26,116 bases of DNA from an uncultured Acidobacteriaceae bacterium (GTDB lineage Bacteria > Acidobacteriota > Terriglobia > Terriglobales > Acidobacteriaceae): the NCBI GenBank assembly GCA_903842845.1, contig CAIMNN010000257.1, positions 1 through 26,116 of the forward strand, given 5' to 3'. Every line of letters begins with the position of its first letter. Within the stretch, counting starts at the first letter, position 1. Of this stretch, positions 16,578 to 23,793 are shown piece by piece. Position numbers and translations under genes: made by a program. The notes under the pieces were generated by a model. It was not told the DNA's origin and ran no database searches. It saw nothing but the letters and a program-made list of their open reading frames with translations.

Positions 16578-17261
16578 ATGTTCATGGCACTCACCGCAAT
16601 CGACCGCGCAAAAAAAATCAAGATCATCCTCTTTGACGTCGACGGCGTCCTCACCGACGGCGGCATATGGCTTTTCCCGACGGCTGCTGTGGGTGGAAGT
16701 GAGCCCTCAGCAGCGAATGTCGACGTCCAGCGCCGCTTGAGCGAGACCGAGGGCAAGGCTGGCTTCGGCATTCAATCGAACTCGATGGTTGAGGCGAAGG
16801 GCTTTCATGCACACGACGGGACGTCAATCTCGTTGGCGCGTCTTGCAGGAATCAAGACTGGCGTCATCACCAAGCGCATCTCGGAGACGGTGGCGTTGCG
16901 TGCTCGCGATCTGAAGCTCGATTTTGTTTACATGGGCCAGTCGTACAAGATGCAAGCGGTGCGCGAGATTATGGAGAAGACCGGCGTCGCGCTTGAAGAG
17001 ATTGCCTACGTCGGAGACGATATCATCGATCTGCCGGTGATGCGTAAGGTAGGCCTTGCAATTGCCGTTGCAAATGCGCGCGAGCAAGTGAAGGCAGCGG
17101 CGCATTACGTTACGCCGAATGGTGGCGGCCACGGCGCTGCCCGCGATGCGGTTGAGTTTGTGCTGGAGACGCAAGGCATGCTGGAACGAGTCATCGAAGA
17201 GTACATTGACGAGCGCAACCCGATGGCGCCGTCGATGGATATTGGCAAAGGCGGATTTTAA
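16578..17261 (+). CDS. kdsC: KdsC-type HAD phosphatase (3-deoxy-manno-octulosonate-8-phosphate phosphatase) with an insertion
   Basis: Predicted to hydrolyse KDO-8-phosphate to KDO for lipopolysaccharide core synthesis. All HAD motifs are present (numbering from the ATG at 16584): FDVDGVLTDG with D18 and D20, ITKR with T96, K122 in SYKMQAV, and VGDDIIDLPVM at 143-153. GGHGAARDAVE near 181-191 matches the KdsC C-terminus (GGRGAVRE). About 34 extra residues (roughly 33-68) sit between motif I and the EAKGFHAHDG segment, making this protein about 225 residues compared with about 188 in E. coli. ATGs at 16578 and 16584 are both possible; no ribosome binding site is visible. It starts about 13 nt after the VWFA-related gene, so transcription is probably shared. 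A relative acting on another sugar phosphate cannot be excluded. Confidence 0.86.
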   Translation: MFMALTAIDRAKKIKIILFDVDGVLTDGGIWLFPTAAVGGSEPSAANVDVQRRLSETEGKAGFGIQSNSMVEAKGFHAHDGTSISLARLAGIKTGVITKRISETVALRARDLKLDFVYMGQSYKMQAVREIMEKTGVALEEIAYVGDDIIDLPVMRKVGLAIAVANAREQVKAAAHYVTPNGGGHGAARDAVEFVLETQGMLERVIEEYIDERNPMAPSMDIGKGGF

Positions 17262-17290
17262 GACAGGAGTCAGAGATCAGGGGTCATGGA

Positions 17291-17321
17291 AGCCCGCAGC
17301 GAATATGCTGCGGGCTTTTTT
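17291..17321 (+). terminator. Rho-independent terminator after kdsC
   Basis: AGCCCGCAGC (17291-17300) pairs perfectly with GCTGCGGGCT (17307-17316), with a 6-nt loop, followed by a T-run to 17321. It ends the plus-strand transcript 30 nt after the kdsC stop and just before the convergent serine hydrolase gene. Confidence 0.95.
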
Positions 17322-17330
17322 GTTTGTAGC

Positions 17331-18683
17331 CTATTTGGTTTGCTTCTCGAATGCAGGAAAGAGCTGGTCGAGCTCGAAGGCACGTAGCGTCTGGCGCAGG
17401 TCGGTGTGGAAGTCGGGCTCGGTGTTCGACTGTGGATGACTTGTGTCGGCAGGCGGCGCTTCGCCACTGTCGGTGGTGTTGACAACGAGAAGGCTGGCCA
17501 AGTCGTGCGCTGGGTCGATGAGCATCTCCGAACTGAAGCCGCCCTGGTCGCCATCGTGATAAACGAGTTTGCGGCCATTCACTTCAAGAATAAAAAATCC
17601 AAGGCCCATCTTCGGTTGTGACCCATGCGGGCCGGAGGTGTAGCTGGTTGCAGCCTTGCCTTCTTCGACCGCGGGCAGCGTTCCCTGCCACATTTCTTCA
17701 AGCGCGGTGCGCTTTAAAACAATTTCATAAACCGGCTTGTTGATGTCGCCGATGAGGAAACTGAGATATTTGCCCATGTCGGAGATGGGTGATTTGAGGC
17801 CGCTATTTGACGTGGTGATGCCAGTGTCGTAATCGAGCGGCTGCGCTTCCAGCTTGTTGCCGTGGCGGATGTAACTGGCCGAGACGTGCGAAGCAAGGAA
17901 GTATGGCGCGTGATCAAAATATGTTTTGTTCATCTCAAGCGGCATGAGGATGTTCTTGGTGATGTAAACCTCGAAGTCGTCGCCCGTGAGGCGCTCGATG
18001 ATCTGGCCGAGGAAGACGTAGCCAAGATTTGAATACGACCAGCGCGTGCCGGGCGCGAAGTCGATGTGCGTGTAGGGCAGCATCGCGGCGACCTGCGACC
18101 AGCGCGTGGGCTCGAATGGCTCCCACTCGCAGTGGTCGGTCTGGTCGCACTCCCACGGCCAGGTAGGGTTGCGGAAACCGGCGCTGTGGTTGAGCAGCTC
18201 GCGGATGTTGATGGCATCGATGGGGCCGTAGGCATCGTGCACCTCGCGCAGCTCGGGCACGTACTTCACCGCAGGGTCGTCGAGCGAGAGTTTGCCGCGG
18301 TCGCGCAGCTGCATGATGGCGATGGCGGTCATGGTCTTGGTGATGGAGGCCCAGTTGTAGGCTGTGTCTTCGTCGATTGGCTGGTGTGTGGCAGAGTTGG
18401 CTTCGCCGTATTCAAAGTATAGATTTATCAGCTTTGGAGTTACCAAACTGAATTGCCCGCCAACGATGGCATGCTGCTTGAGTGTAGTTCGAAATTGACA
18501 ATGAAAATCCTGTATAGGCTTTTTCAAAATTTCGAATTGTAGACGCTCTTGTGAAGATAAATGTTTAAATGGTCCCCCCTCACCCCATGTAGGAATACAA
18601 TCTTGAGCGTTAATTGTGATGATCATGCAGAAAGAGATATACAGCATGAGGCACAGAGTGACTAAACTGTGGCGAAGTTTCAT
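17331..18683 (-). CDS. Secreted serine beta-lactamase-fold hydrolase (class C / esterase family)
   Basis: A 450-residue exported protein (signal peptide about 1-27, ending ITINAQ). It carries the three active-site elements of the class C beta-lactamase/DD-peptidase/EstB family: S113-x-x-K116 in WASITKTM, the YSN triad at 217-219, and HDG in YHDGDQGG, which replaces KTG. PGTRWSYSNLGYVFLGQIIE is the typical family block. Such proteins are esterases, D-amino peptidases or peptidoglycan-related enzymes more often than true beta-lactamases, so antibiotic resistance should not be assumed. The first 88 codons (18420-18683) have clearly lower GC than the rest. It is convergent with kdsC and divergent from tgt, with only 54 nt between starts. 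Confidence 0.87.
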   Translation of the reverse strand: MKLRHSLVTLCLMLYISFCMIITINAQDCIPTWGEGGPFKHLSSQERLQFEILKKPIQDFHCQFRTTLKQHAIVGGQFSLVTPKLINLYFEYGEANSATHQPIDEDTAYNWASITKTMTAIAIMQLRDRGKLSLDDPAVKYVPELREVHDAYGPIDAINIRELLNHSAGFRNPTWPWECDQTDHCEWEPFEPTRWSQVAAMLPYTHIDFAPGTRWSYSNLGYVFLGQIIERLTGDDFEVYITKNILMPLEMNKTYFDHAPYFLASHVSASYIRHGNKLEAQPLDYDTGITTSNSGLKSPISDMGKYLSFLIGDINKPVYEIVLKRTALEEMWQGTLPAVEEGKAATSYTSGPHGSQPKMGLGFFILEVNGRKLVYHDGDQGGFSSEMLIDPAHDLASLLVVNTTDSGEAPPADTSHPQSNTEPDFHTDLRQTLRAFELDQLFPAFEKQTK

Positions 18684-18723
18684 GCAGGCATGATAACTGA
18701 TGCCATGTCGTGAAGTTGATGCC

Positions 18724-18737
18724 TATAAAATCGAAGT
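18724..18737 (+). promoter_or_regulatory. Possible -10 box just before tgt
   Basis: TATAAA (18724-18729, or TAAAAT at 18726-18731) lies 8 nt or less before the GTG start of tgt. There is no recognisable -35 box or ribosome binding site. If this is the true -10 element, transcription would start at or within a few nt of the GTG, giving a leaderless or nearly leaderless mRNA. Confidence 0.35.
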
Positions 18738-19832
18738 GTGAGTCTACGATTCAAACTGATGAACACTGCTGCCTCCGGCGGACGCCGCGGCGAGCTCGAG
18801 CTTGCGCATCGCACCGTGCAGACGCCGGTCTTTATGCCTGTGGGGACGCAGGGCACGGTGAAGGCGGTGCCACAGAATATTTTGGAAGAGCTTGGCGCGG
18901 AGCTGATACTCGGCAACACTTACCATCTTTATCTGCGCCCTGGACACGAACTGGTAAACCGCATGGGCGGTCTGCATAAGTTCATCAGTTGGCCACGTGC
19001 GATGCTGACGGACTCGGGCGGCTTCCAGGTCTTCAGCTTGAGCGCGCTGCGCAAGGTCAACGACGAGGGCGTTGAGTTTCGCTCGCACTTGGACGGCAGC
19101 AAGCACTTCTTTTCGCCAGAACATTCGATGGATGTGCAGATAGCGCTGGGCGCGGATATCGCGATGGCCTTTGATGAGTGCACCGAGTACCCGGCCGACC
19201 GAACGCGGGCGCAAAAGAGCATGCAGCTGACACTGGCGTGGGCGCGACGGTCTCTTAATCATTTTCGTGCCAACCAGCAGAAGGTTGTGTGGGCAGAGGA
19301 GCAGGGCCGAAAGCAGAATTTATTCGGTATTGTGCAGGGCGGCATGTACACCGACCTGCGCCGCGAGTGCGCCGAACGGCTGGTCGAGATGGACTTTGAT
19401 GGTTACGCTATCGGCGGGCTGAGCGTTGGAGAGCCGCGTGAGCTGACCCAAGAGATGATAGCCGAGGTGCTGCCTCTGTTGCCCAAGGACAAGCCGCGCT
19501 ATGTAATGGGTGTGGGCTTTCCTGATGAGATCGAGGCGTACGCAAAGATGGGCGTCGACATGATGGATTGCGTTATCCCAACGCGTGCCGCGCGCCATGG
19601 CCTGCTCTTCACCAGCGAGGGCCGCATGAACATCAAGAACCTGCAATATGCCGAAGACCAGAACCCGCCCGATCCTAAATGCAATTGCATGGTCTGCCAA
19701 CGCTATACTCGCGCTTATCTGAGGCATTTGATGAAGTCGGCAGAACCATTGGGCGGCACACTGAATTCAATCCACAACCTGGCGTTCTATTTGAACACCA
19801 TGGAGCGCGTGCGCGGCGAGCTTGCACAGTAG
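18738..19832 (+). CDS. tgt: tRNA-guanine transglycosylase (queuine tRNA-ribosyltransferase)
   Basis: Exchanges guanine-34 in GUN-anticodon tRNAs (Asp, Asn, His, Tyr) for preQ1, a step of queuosine synthesis in the cytoplasm. The 364 residues match the bacterial enzyme. Visible sites are TDSGGFQ with D92, the substrate region DECTEYP (147-152), FGIVQGG (196-202), GGLSVGE (226-232), the nucleophile region MMDCVIPTR with D277, and the zinc site C315-x-C317-x2-C320 with H346. The GTG at 18738 is chosen because SLRFKL aligns with the conserved N-terminus of the family; an ATG at 18759 would remove it. No other queuosine gene is nearby. It converges with the membrane-protein gene at 19862. Confidence 0.96.
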   Translation: MSLRFKLMNTAASGGRRGELELAHRTVQTPVFMPVGTQGTVKAVPQNILEELGAELILGNTYHLYLRPGHELVNRMGGLHKFISWPRAMLTDSGGFQVFSLSALRKVNDEGVEFRSHLDGSKHFFSPEHSMDVQIALGADIAMAFDECTEYPADRTRAQKSMQLTLAWARRSLNHFRANQQKVVWAEEQGRKQNLFGIVQGGMYTDLRRECAERLVEMDFDGYAIGGLSVGEPRELTQEMIAEVLPLLPKDKPRYVMGVGFPDEIEAYAKMGVDMMDCVIPTRAARHGLLFTSEGRMNIKNLQYAEDQNPPDPKCNCMVCQRYTRAYLRHLMKSAEPLGGTLNSIHNLAFYLNTMERVRGELAQ

Positions 19833-19861
19833 CGAGCTCGCCGGCACGTCAGTAATGTGGC

Positions 19862-20434
19862 TTATGCTGCTGAAGCCGTCTCAGCGCTCTTGGCCGCAAG
19901 GTGCGCCAATAGCAGCGTCAGCGCTGAGCTCACCCACAAGATGACTCCGCTTCCGAGTGCCGTCGTGGATTGCATTTGCTCAACCGGCTGAACGAATGCG
20001 CCCACCACACCCCATAGCGTAAGAGCCGCGCCGATGACATAGTGCAGCGGATAACGGAAGATGTGCGCCAGCGGGAACATGTGCAGCCCAACGATCATAG
20101 TAATCACGCTGGGGATGAACTCAGCGTGGTGAAGATAGTTGCAAGCGAGCACCGCTGCGATGACAGCGATCCACTGGATGAGGTTCACTTGGTTGAAGCC
20201 ACGCTTCATCGCTGGGTCCTCGGGTGCGAGTGGAAAGCGTTGTGCGGTGCGGAACAACGTCATCGCCGCGTAAAGCAGTGCAGCGGGAATGCAGCAGAGC
20301 GCAGTGATCAGCAGACCGTTGAGCCGATGGCCTGCAAAGAGGCCGAGGAAGATCCAGATAGTTCCGAAGAGCGTGAAGAAGATGGAGCCGATGGCGCGGC
20401 CGGTCAATTCGTTTGCAGTCATTTTCCTGTTCAT
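19862..20434 (-). CDS. Uncharacterised multi-span membrane protein, third gene of the regulator operon
   Basis: A 190-residue inner-membrane protein with about six hydrophobic helices (roughly 15-33, 38-61, 85-103, 106-124, 132-149 and 162-181). The ATG at 20434 is chosen because AAAGGAG lies 7 nt upstream; the frame remains open to 20545 but those residues are not membrane-like. The loop PEDPAMKRGFNQVN is the most distinctive hydrophilic segment. It is on the same strand as, and 126 nt downstream of, a winged-helix regulator. I do not recognise a characterised family, and a function as transporter or sensor would be guesswork. Confidence 0.78.
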   Translation of the reverse strand: MNRKMTANELTGRAIGSIFFTLFGTIWIFLGLFAGHRLNGLLITALCCIPAALLYAAMTLFRTAQRFPLAPEDPAMKRGFNQVNLIQWIAVIAAVLACNYLHHAEFIPSVITMIVGLHMFPLAHIFRYPLHYVIGAALTLWGVVGAFVQPVEQMQSTTALGSGVILWVSSALTLLLAHLAAKSAETASAA

Positions 20435-20463
20435 TGTCATTCTCCTTTGGTTGTCGCGCGCCT

Positions 20464-20483
20464 CGGCCAAACGGCCGTTTTTT
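20464..20483 (+). terminator. Terminator-like hairpin on the plus strand, antisense to the operon
   Basis: CGGCC (20464-20468) pairs with GGCCG (20473-20477), followed by six T. It lies in the gap between the regulator and the third operon gene, which are on the minus strand, so it would act only on plus-strand transcripts such as readthrough from tgt. The stem is short. Confidence 0.35.
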
Positions 20484-20498
20484 GCGCAAAGGTTTCCT

Positions 20499-20574
20499 GT
20501 TGCCTTCGACCTTCGATCGACGGCGCCGTCTTTACTTGATTGCAACTGGTTCTTGTTGCCTCAGCTTTCGATCG
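20499..20574. repeat. Imperfect direct repeat around the end of the regulator gene
   Basis: Copy 1 (20499-20519) and copy 2 (20555-20574) share GTTGCC at one end and TTCGATCG at the other, spaced 56 nt. Copy 2 spans the stop codon of the winged-helix gene. A 12-bp palindrome, GACGGCGCCGTC (20519-20530), abuts copy 1. This may be a short tandem-duplication remnant. Confidence 0.4.
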
Positions 20575-20863
20575 CCCCACCCAGGAGCGTCTTGAGCGCT
20601 TGCACGTATTCAGTGAGTGCCGCACGGCCGGACTCTGTCATGCGGTAGATTGATTGCGGTCTGCGCTGTACAAATTTCTTTTCAACGGTGAGGTAGCCCG
20701 CCTCTTCCAGCTTGAGCAACTGCGCGCCGAGATTGCCGTCGGTCGAGCCGGTCTTCTCGCGCAGCCAGGTGAAATCCGCTTCTTCGACGCTCGTTAGCAA
20801 TGAGAGCAAAGCCAGGCGCAACTTCCCGTGGATGACAGGATTCAGCTCCGGCAGCTCAGGCAT
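20561..20863 (-). CDS. Winged-helix transcriptional regulator (HTH_34 / MarR-PadR-like)
   Basis: A 100-residue single-domain DNA-binding protein. Residues about 9-90 match the short winged-helix family PF13601: IHGKLRLALLSLL (helix 1), FTWLREKTGSTDGNLGAQLLKLEEAGYLTVEKKF (helix-turn-helix, 31-64), RRPQSIYRMTESGR (wing, 68-80) and a C-terminal helix for dimerisation. Members usually bind palindromic DNA as dimers and often autoregulate. The ATG at 20863 overlaps the stop of the preceding gene by 8 nt (ATGCCTGA), which indicates coupled translation; the longer frame starts with TTG at 20884. The palindrome at 21519-21537 is the likely operator. No ligand pocket can be identified. Confidence 0.87.
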   Translation of the reverse strand: MPELPELNPVIHGKLRLALLSLLTSVEEADFTWLREKTGSTDGNLGAQLLKLEEAGYLTVEKKFVQRRPQSIYRMTESGRAALTEYVQALKTLLGGAIES

Positions 20864-21476
20864 GGGATCCACCCTTTTGCGCAAACCGCTTCTGACGCTT
20901 GGCTTCCGCCATCATGGCATAAATACCGAAAACTATTTGACAGAGAAAAATTGCGACGAGAAAAGCGATCATGCATTGTTGTTCGTTGCCGAAGCAGGCG
21001 GCGACTGAGGCGAGCCACCAAACAACGGCGCAGGCGAATTGCTGCTTCCATTTGAGGATGATGCTGGATGTCGCGTTGCTGGTGCCCAGCATTGCGCCGA
21101 TGATTGCGACAAAGAGATTGAAATTGTAGCGACCGGTCATGCCGAGGGAGACAAGCAGGGTGAACATGGAGATGCCCATGCAGAGCCAGATGGCGCTCAT
21201 GGCGCGGCCGGTGGTGGTGTTGGGCTGGGTGCGCTTTTTACGCGCAGCGATGATGCCGGTGAGTATGGCGGCAGCGATCATGGTAACTGGCCAGACGAAT
21301 TGGCCGGGTGCAAATGCGGACCAGCTTATGGCGACAAAATAAGCGACACCCCAGAGGACGAACGTCCAGCTCCAGCTCTCGGTGGTGCGGCGGCCTTCGG
21401 AGATCATCGATTCGATGAGGGAGAGGCGGTCGTTGAGTTCGCCCTTGCTATCGGCCTGGTGGAGTGTTTCTTTCAT
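20856..21476 (-). CDS. Uncharacterised six-helix membrane protein, first gene of the regulator operon
   Basis: A 206-residue protein with a polar N-terminal segment (1-32, MKETLHQADSKGELNDRLSLIESMISEGRR) likely to be a cytoplasmic helix, then about six membrane helices (roughly 36-56, 61-79, 93-112, 119-141, 147-162 and 168-189) and a basic tail (EAKRQKRFAQKGG). The ATG at 21476 is chosen for its AAGGAG 7 nt upstream; the open frame extends to 21548. It overlaps the winged-helix gene by 8 nt, which suggests a fixed functional pairing, for example as sensor or target of that regulator. No characterised family is recognised. Confidence 0.8.
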   Translation of the reverse strand: MKETLHQADSKGELNDRLSLIESMISEGRRTTESWSWTFVLWGVAYFVAISWSAFAPGQFVWPVTMIAAAILTGIIAARKKRTQPNTTTGRAMSAIWLCMGISMFTLLVSLGMTGRYNFNLFVAIIGAMLGTSNATSSIILKWKQQFACAVVWWLASVAACFGNEQQCMIAFLVAIFLCQIVFGIYAMMAEAKRQKRFAQKGGSHA

Positions 21477-21518
21477 GTTGAGTCTCCTTGATATGGCGAG
21501 CAGCTCTGGTACAGAAAT

Positions 21519-21548
21519 AACTCTATAGCATAGAGTTCTCTGCGTCAA
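21519..21548 (-). promoter_or_regulatory. Promoter with a perfect palindromic operator for the regulator operon
   Basis: AACTCTAT-AGC-ATAGAGTT (21519-21537) is a perfect inverted repeat with 8-bp arms and a 3-nt centre. On the minus strand TTGACG (21548-21543) fits a -35 box, with TAGAGT (21525-21520, 17-nt spacing) or TATAGA (21527-21522, 15-nt spacing) as -10. The palindrome covers the spacer and -10, as expected for repression by a dimeric winged-helix protein such as the one encoded in this operon. Confidence 0.65.
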
Positions 21549-21595
21549 GAGATATTTCGGGTGCAGGTAGATTGAATTGAATCAAATTAAAGTAT

Positions 21596-23671
21596 TTATT
21601 TTCTTTTAGTTAGATTAGATATGTTGGTGACTGCATCATTGAGCAGGCTGGTCCAATCACCAAGTGATGATTGCCGAAGGAGGAGCATTGTTGGGTACCA
21701 GGGGGAGTCGGTGCGGTTTTCCATCCAGCGCCAGTCGGCGCGATGGGCGAGCAAAAGCCATACCCGGAGACCCATGGCGCCGGCCAAATGCGCAACGGCG
21801 GTGTCGGTGGTGAGGATGAGATCGAGGTTCGTGGCGAGCGCGGCTGTCGAGGCAAAGTCGCGGTCTCGGCTTGAGCCATCGTAGATGTGAAGATCGCGCG
21901 GCACGTCGTGTAGTTGTTCCGCGGCCTCGCCTTTTTGCAGCGAGATGAACTCGGCGTCAGGCAACGCGCGCAGCAGCGGGAAGAAATTTGCAAGCGGCAT
22001 GGAACGTTGCGTGTCGGCCTTGTAACGTGGATTGCCGGCCCAGGAGATGCCGATGCGCAGCGGTCGTGACTCTGTACCGAAGTGAGCGAACAATTCGGAG
22101 TTTCGCCGCTCGGCTTCTTCGACCTCGGCGCCGAGATAGGGGCCAAACCAAGGCGCGGTCTCGACTGTTGTATGGAAGCAAGCGGGCAGGCTCATCAGCG
22201 GACACTCGAGTTCGAACTCAGGTCGCGTCTCTCCACGCACGATGACCTCGATTGCGCCAGAGTGCACTGCTGCAAGCGAAATGACTAATCGCGCGACAGC
22301 GGGTTGTACTTCGAGGATGACGCGGCCGCCACGCGCTACGACGAGCGGAGCGTAACGGCAGAACTGCATAGTGTCGCCGAGGCCCTGTTCGGCGTGGAGC
22401 AAAATTGATTTACCATCGAGCGGCTCGCCAGCCCAACGAGGGACGTTATAGCGCGGTGGAATGCGGTTCACTTCACCAAATCGCCAGCGCGCTTCGTAGT
22501 TCCTCCAGCCGGTAAGCCACTCGCCCATGCGCAGTTCCGTGAGCGCCAGGTTGTAACGTGCGCCAGCGTGATGCGGGTCGCGAGCAACAGCGCGGCGATG
22601 CTCGGTGAGAGCTTCATCGCAGCAACGTATGTCCAGCAGGACATTGCCGCGATTTGATATTGCTGAGAAACTGCCACACGCTTCTGCCTCAGCAAGTGCA
22701 ACAAGTGACTCTTCGTTCCGTCCGTCAACGTGCAGCAGAATTCCGCGTGTGTTCAGCGCATCGGGGTTCTCCGGCGCTGACTCAAGCGCCTTTTCAACCC
22801 ACTGCCACGCTGCTGCGCGGTTGCCTGTTTCATTCGCATGATGCGCGAGTGCGACAAGCGTCTCCACTCGCTCGGGGTCGACCTCCATCGCGCGTTGCAA
22901 AAACTTTTCAGCCAGTTGTGTGCCGCCGCGGTCCTTCTCCAGGTTCGCCAGGTTCACCCATCCTGTTGCAAGTTTCGGCATCAGCTCAACCGAACGGTGC
23001 AGCGCAGCTTCTGCTTCGATAACGCGCCCCTGCTCATACAAAAGCTGGCCGAGGTTTAACCACGCAGCGGCAAAATTCGGATGCAGGAAAAGCGCGCGGC
23101 GGTAAGAGCGTTCGGCATCTTCGACGCGATAGAGTCGCATCAGCGAGTAACCAGCGGCGAAGTGCGCTTCGGCATTCTTCGGCGCAAGCGCGCTTGCAGC
23201 CAGATAGGCCACGAGCGCTTCTTCAAACCGGCCGGCACAGGCCAACGCGTGACCGTAGGCAAGATGCACGCTCGGCTTCTCTGGCGCGTAGTGCACAGCG
23301 CGGCCAATCATCTCAACCGCTGCATCGGCCTCGCCCGCCGCGCATCTGAACTCACCGAGCGCAACCAGCGCGAGTTCGCTCACGCCATCCAGCGACAAAG
23401 CTTTGTTGAGAGCGGCTTCAGCTTCGATCTCGTTACCCTGCGCGCGCAGAGCGTGGCCCAGCGTCACCCACGCGGCCAGCATCTCCGGCGCGGACGCAGT
23501 TGCTGCCTGCGCCGTGACCACGGCTGCATCCGCCTGGCGGCTGGCCAGCGCGATCAAGCTCATCGCGACTAGCGCCTCCGGGTCAGCGGGGTCGCGGAGA
23601 AGTTTTTGCTGAAATCGCTTGGCCTGCGTCAGCAGGGAATTCTCTTCCGCCAGTTCTGTTGCCACAACCAT
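21596..23671 (-). CDS. TPR-repeat protein with C-terminal GT9-like glycosyltransferase domain
   Basis: A 691-residue cytoplasmic-type protein without signal peptide or membrane helix. Residues about 15-395 are some ten to eleven tetratricopeptide repeats of about 34 residues (for example AAAWLNLGQLLYEQGRVIEAEAALHRSVELMP at 201-232). The C-terminal part (about 405-685) resembles GT9/GT41-like glycosyltransferases fused to TPRs: ILLHAEQGLGDTMQFCRY near 423-440, GISWAGNPRYKADTQRSMPL, TTDTAVAHLAGAMGLRVW, and DWRW...DSPWYP. By analogy it may transfer a sugar to a protein or glycan, with TPRs selecting the partner. It is divergent from the AhpD-like gene across a 20-bp palindrome. No strong ribosome binding site precedes the ATG. 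No hairpin was seen after its stop. Confidence 0.85.
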   Translation of the reverse strand: MVVATELAEENSLLTQAKRFQQKLLRDPADPEALVAMSLIALASRQADAAVVTAQAATASAPEMLAAWVTLGHALRAQGNEIEAEAALNKALSLDGVSELALVALGEFRCAAGEADAAVEMIGRAVHYAPEKPSVHLAYGHALACAGRFEEALVAYLAASALAPKNAEAHFAAGYSLMRLYRVEDAERSYRRALFLHPNFAAAWLNLGQLLYEQGRVIEAEAALHRSVELMPKLATGWVNLANLEKDRGGTQLAEKFLQRAMEVDPERVETLVALAHHANETGNRAAAWQWVEKALESAPENPDALNTRGILLHVDGRNEESLVALAEAEACGSFSAISNRGNVLLDIRCCDEALTEHRRAVARDPHHAGARYNLALTELRMGEWLTGWRNYEARWRFGEVNRIPPRYNVPRWAGEPLDGKSILLHAEQGLGDTMQFCRYAPLVVARGGRVILEVQPAVARLVISLAAVHSGAIEVIVRGETRPEFELECPLMSLPACFHTTVETAPWFGPYLGAEVEEAERRNSELFAHFGTESRPLRIGISWAGNPRYKADTQRSMPLANFFPLLRALPDAEFISLQKGEAAEQLHDVPRDLHIYDGSSRDRDFASTAALATNLDLILTTDTAVAHLAGAMGLRVWLLLAHRADWRWMENRTDSPWYPTMLLLRQSSLGDWTSLLNDAVTNISNLTKRK

Positions 23672-23684
23672 GTTTGAATCGTAG

Positions 23685-23716
23685 GAGCCAATTGCAATTG
23701 GCTCAATCCAATTGCA
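23685..23716. promoter_or_regulatory. 20-bp perfect palindrome plus a repeated half-site between divergent genes
   Basis: GAGCCAATTGCAATTGGCTC (23685-23704) is a perfect palindrome with no spacer. The 9-mer CCAATTGCA occurs within it (23688-23696) and again at 23708-23716, exactly 20 bp (about two helical turns) later. It begins 14 nt upstream of the TPR/GT start and lies about 80-110 nt upstream of the AhpD-like start, a natural place for a shared operator. Confidence 0.55.
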
Positions 23717-23793
23717 TGCGTGCTGTCACTCGCATTCCCGTTAGCGGAATCGGTACCGCGCTTGGGAATTTAGACTGTCTTTGGAGGCTACCG

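Noticed and set aside
17262..17290. Degenerate GTCAG/GATCAGGGGTC-like repeats before the kdsC terminator
   Set aside because: Too short and irregular to call a REP element or repeat family from one copy.
17331..18683. Antibiotic-resistance beta-lactamase
   Set aside because: The fold motifs are present, but HDG replaces KTG and the family is mostly esterases and peptidases; resistance cannot be claimed from sequence.
19815..19842. GGCGAGC...GCTCGCC hairpin at the end of tgt
   Set aside because: It has no T-run and partly lies inside the coding sequence, so it is not a supported terminator.
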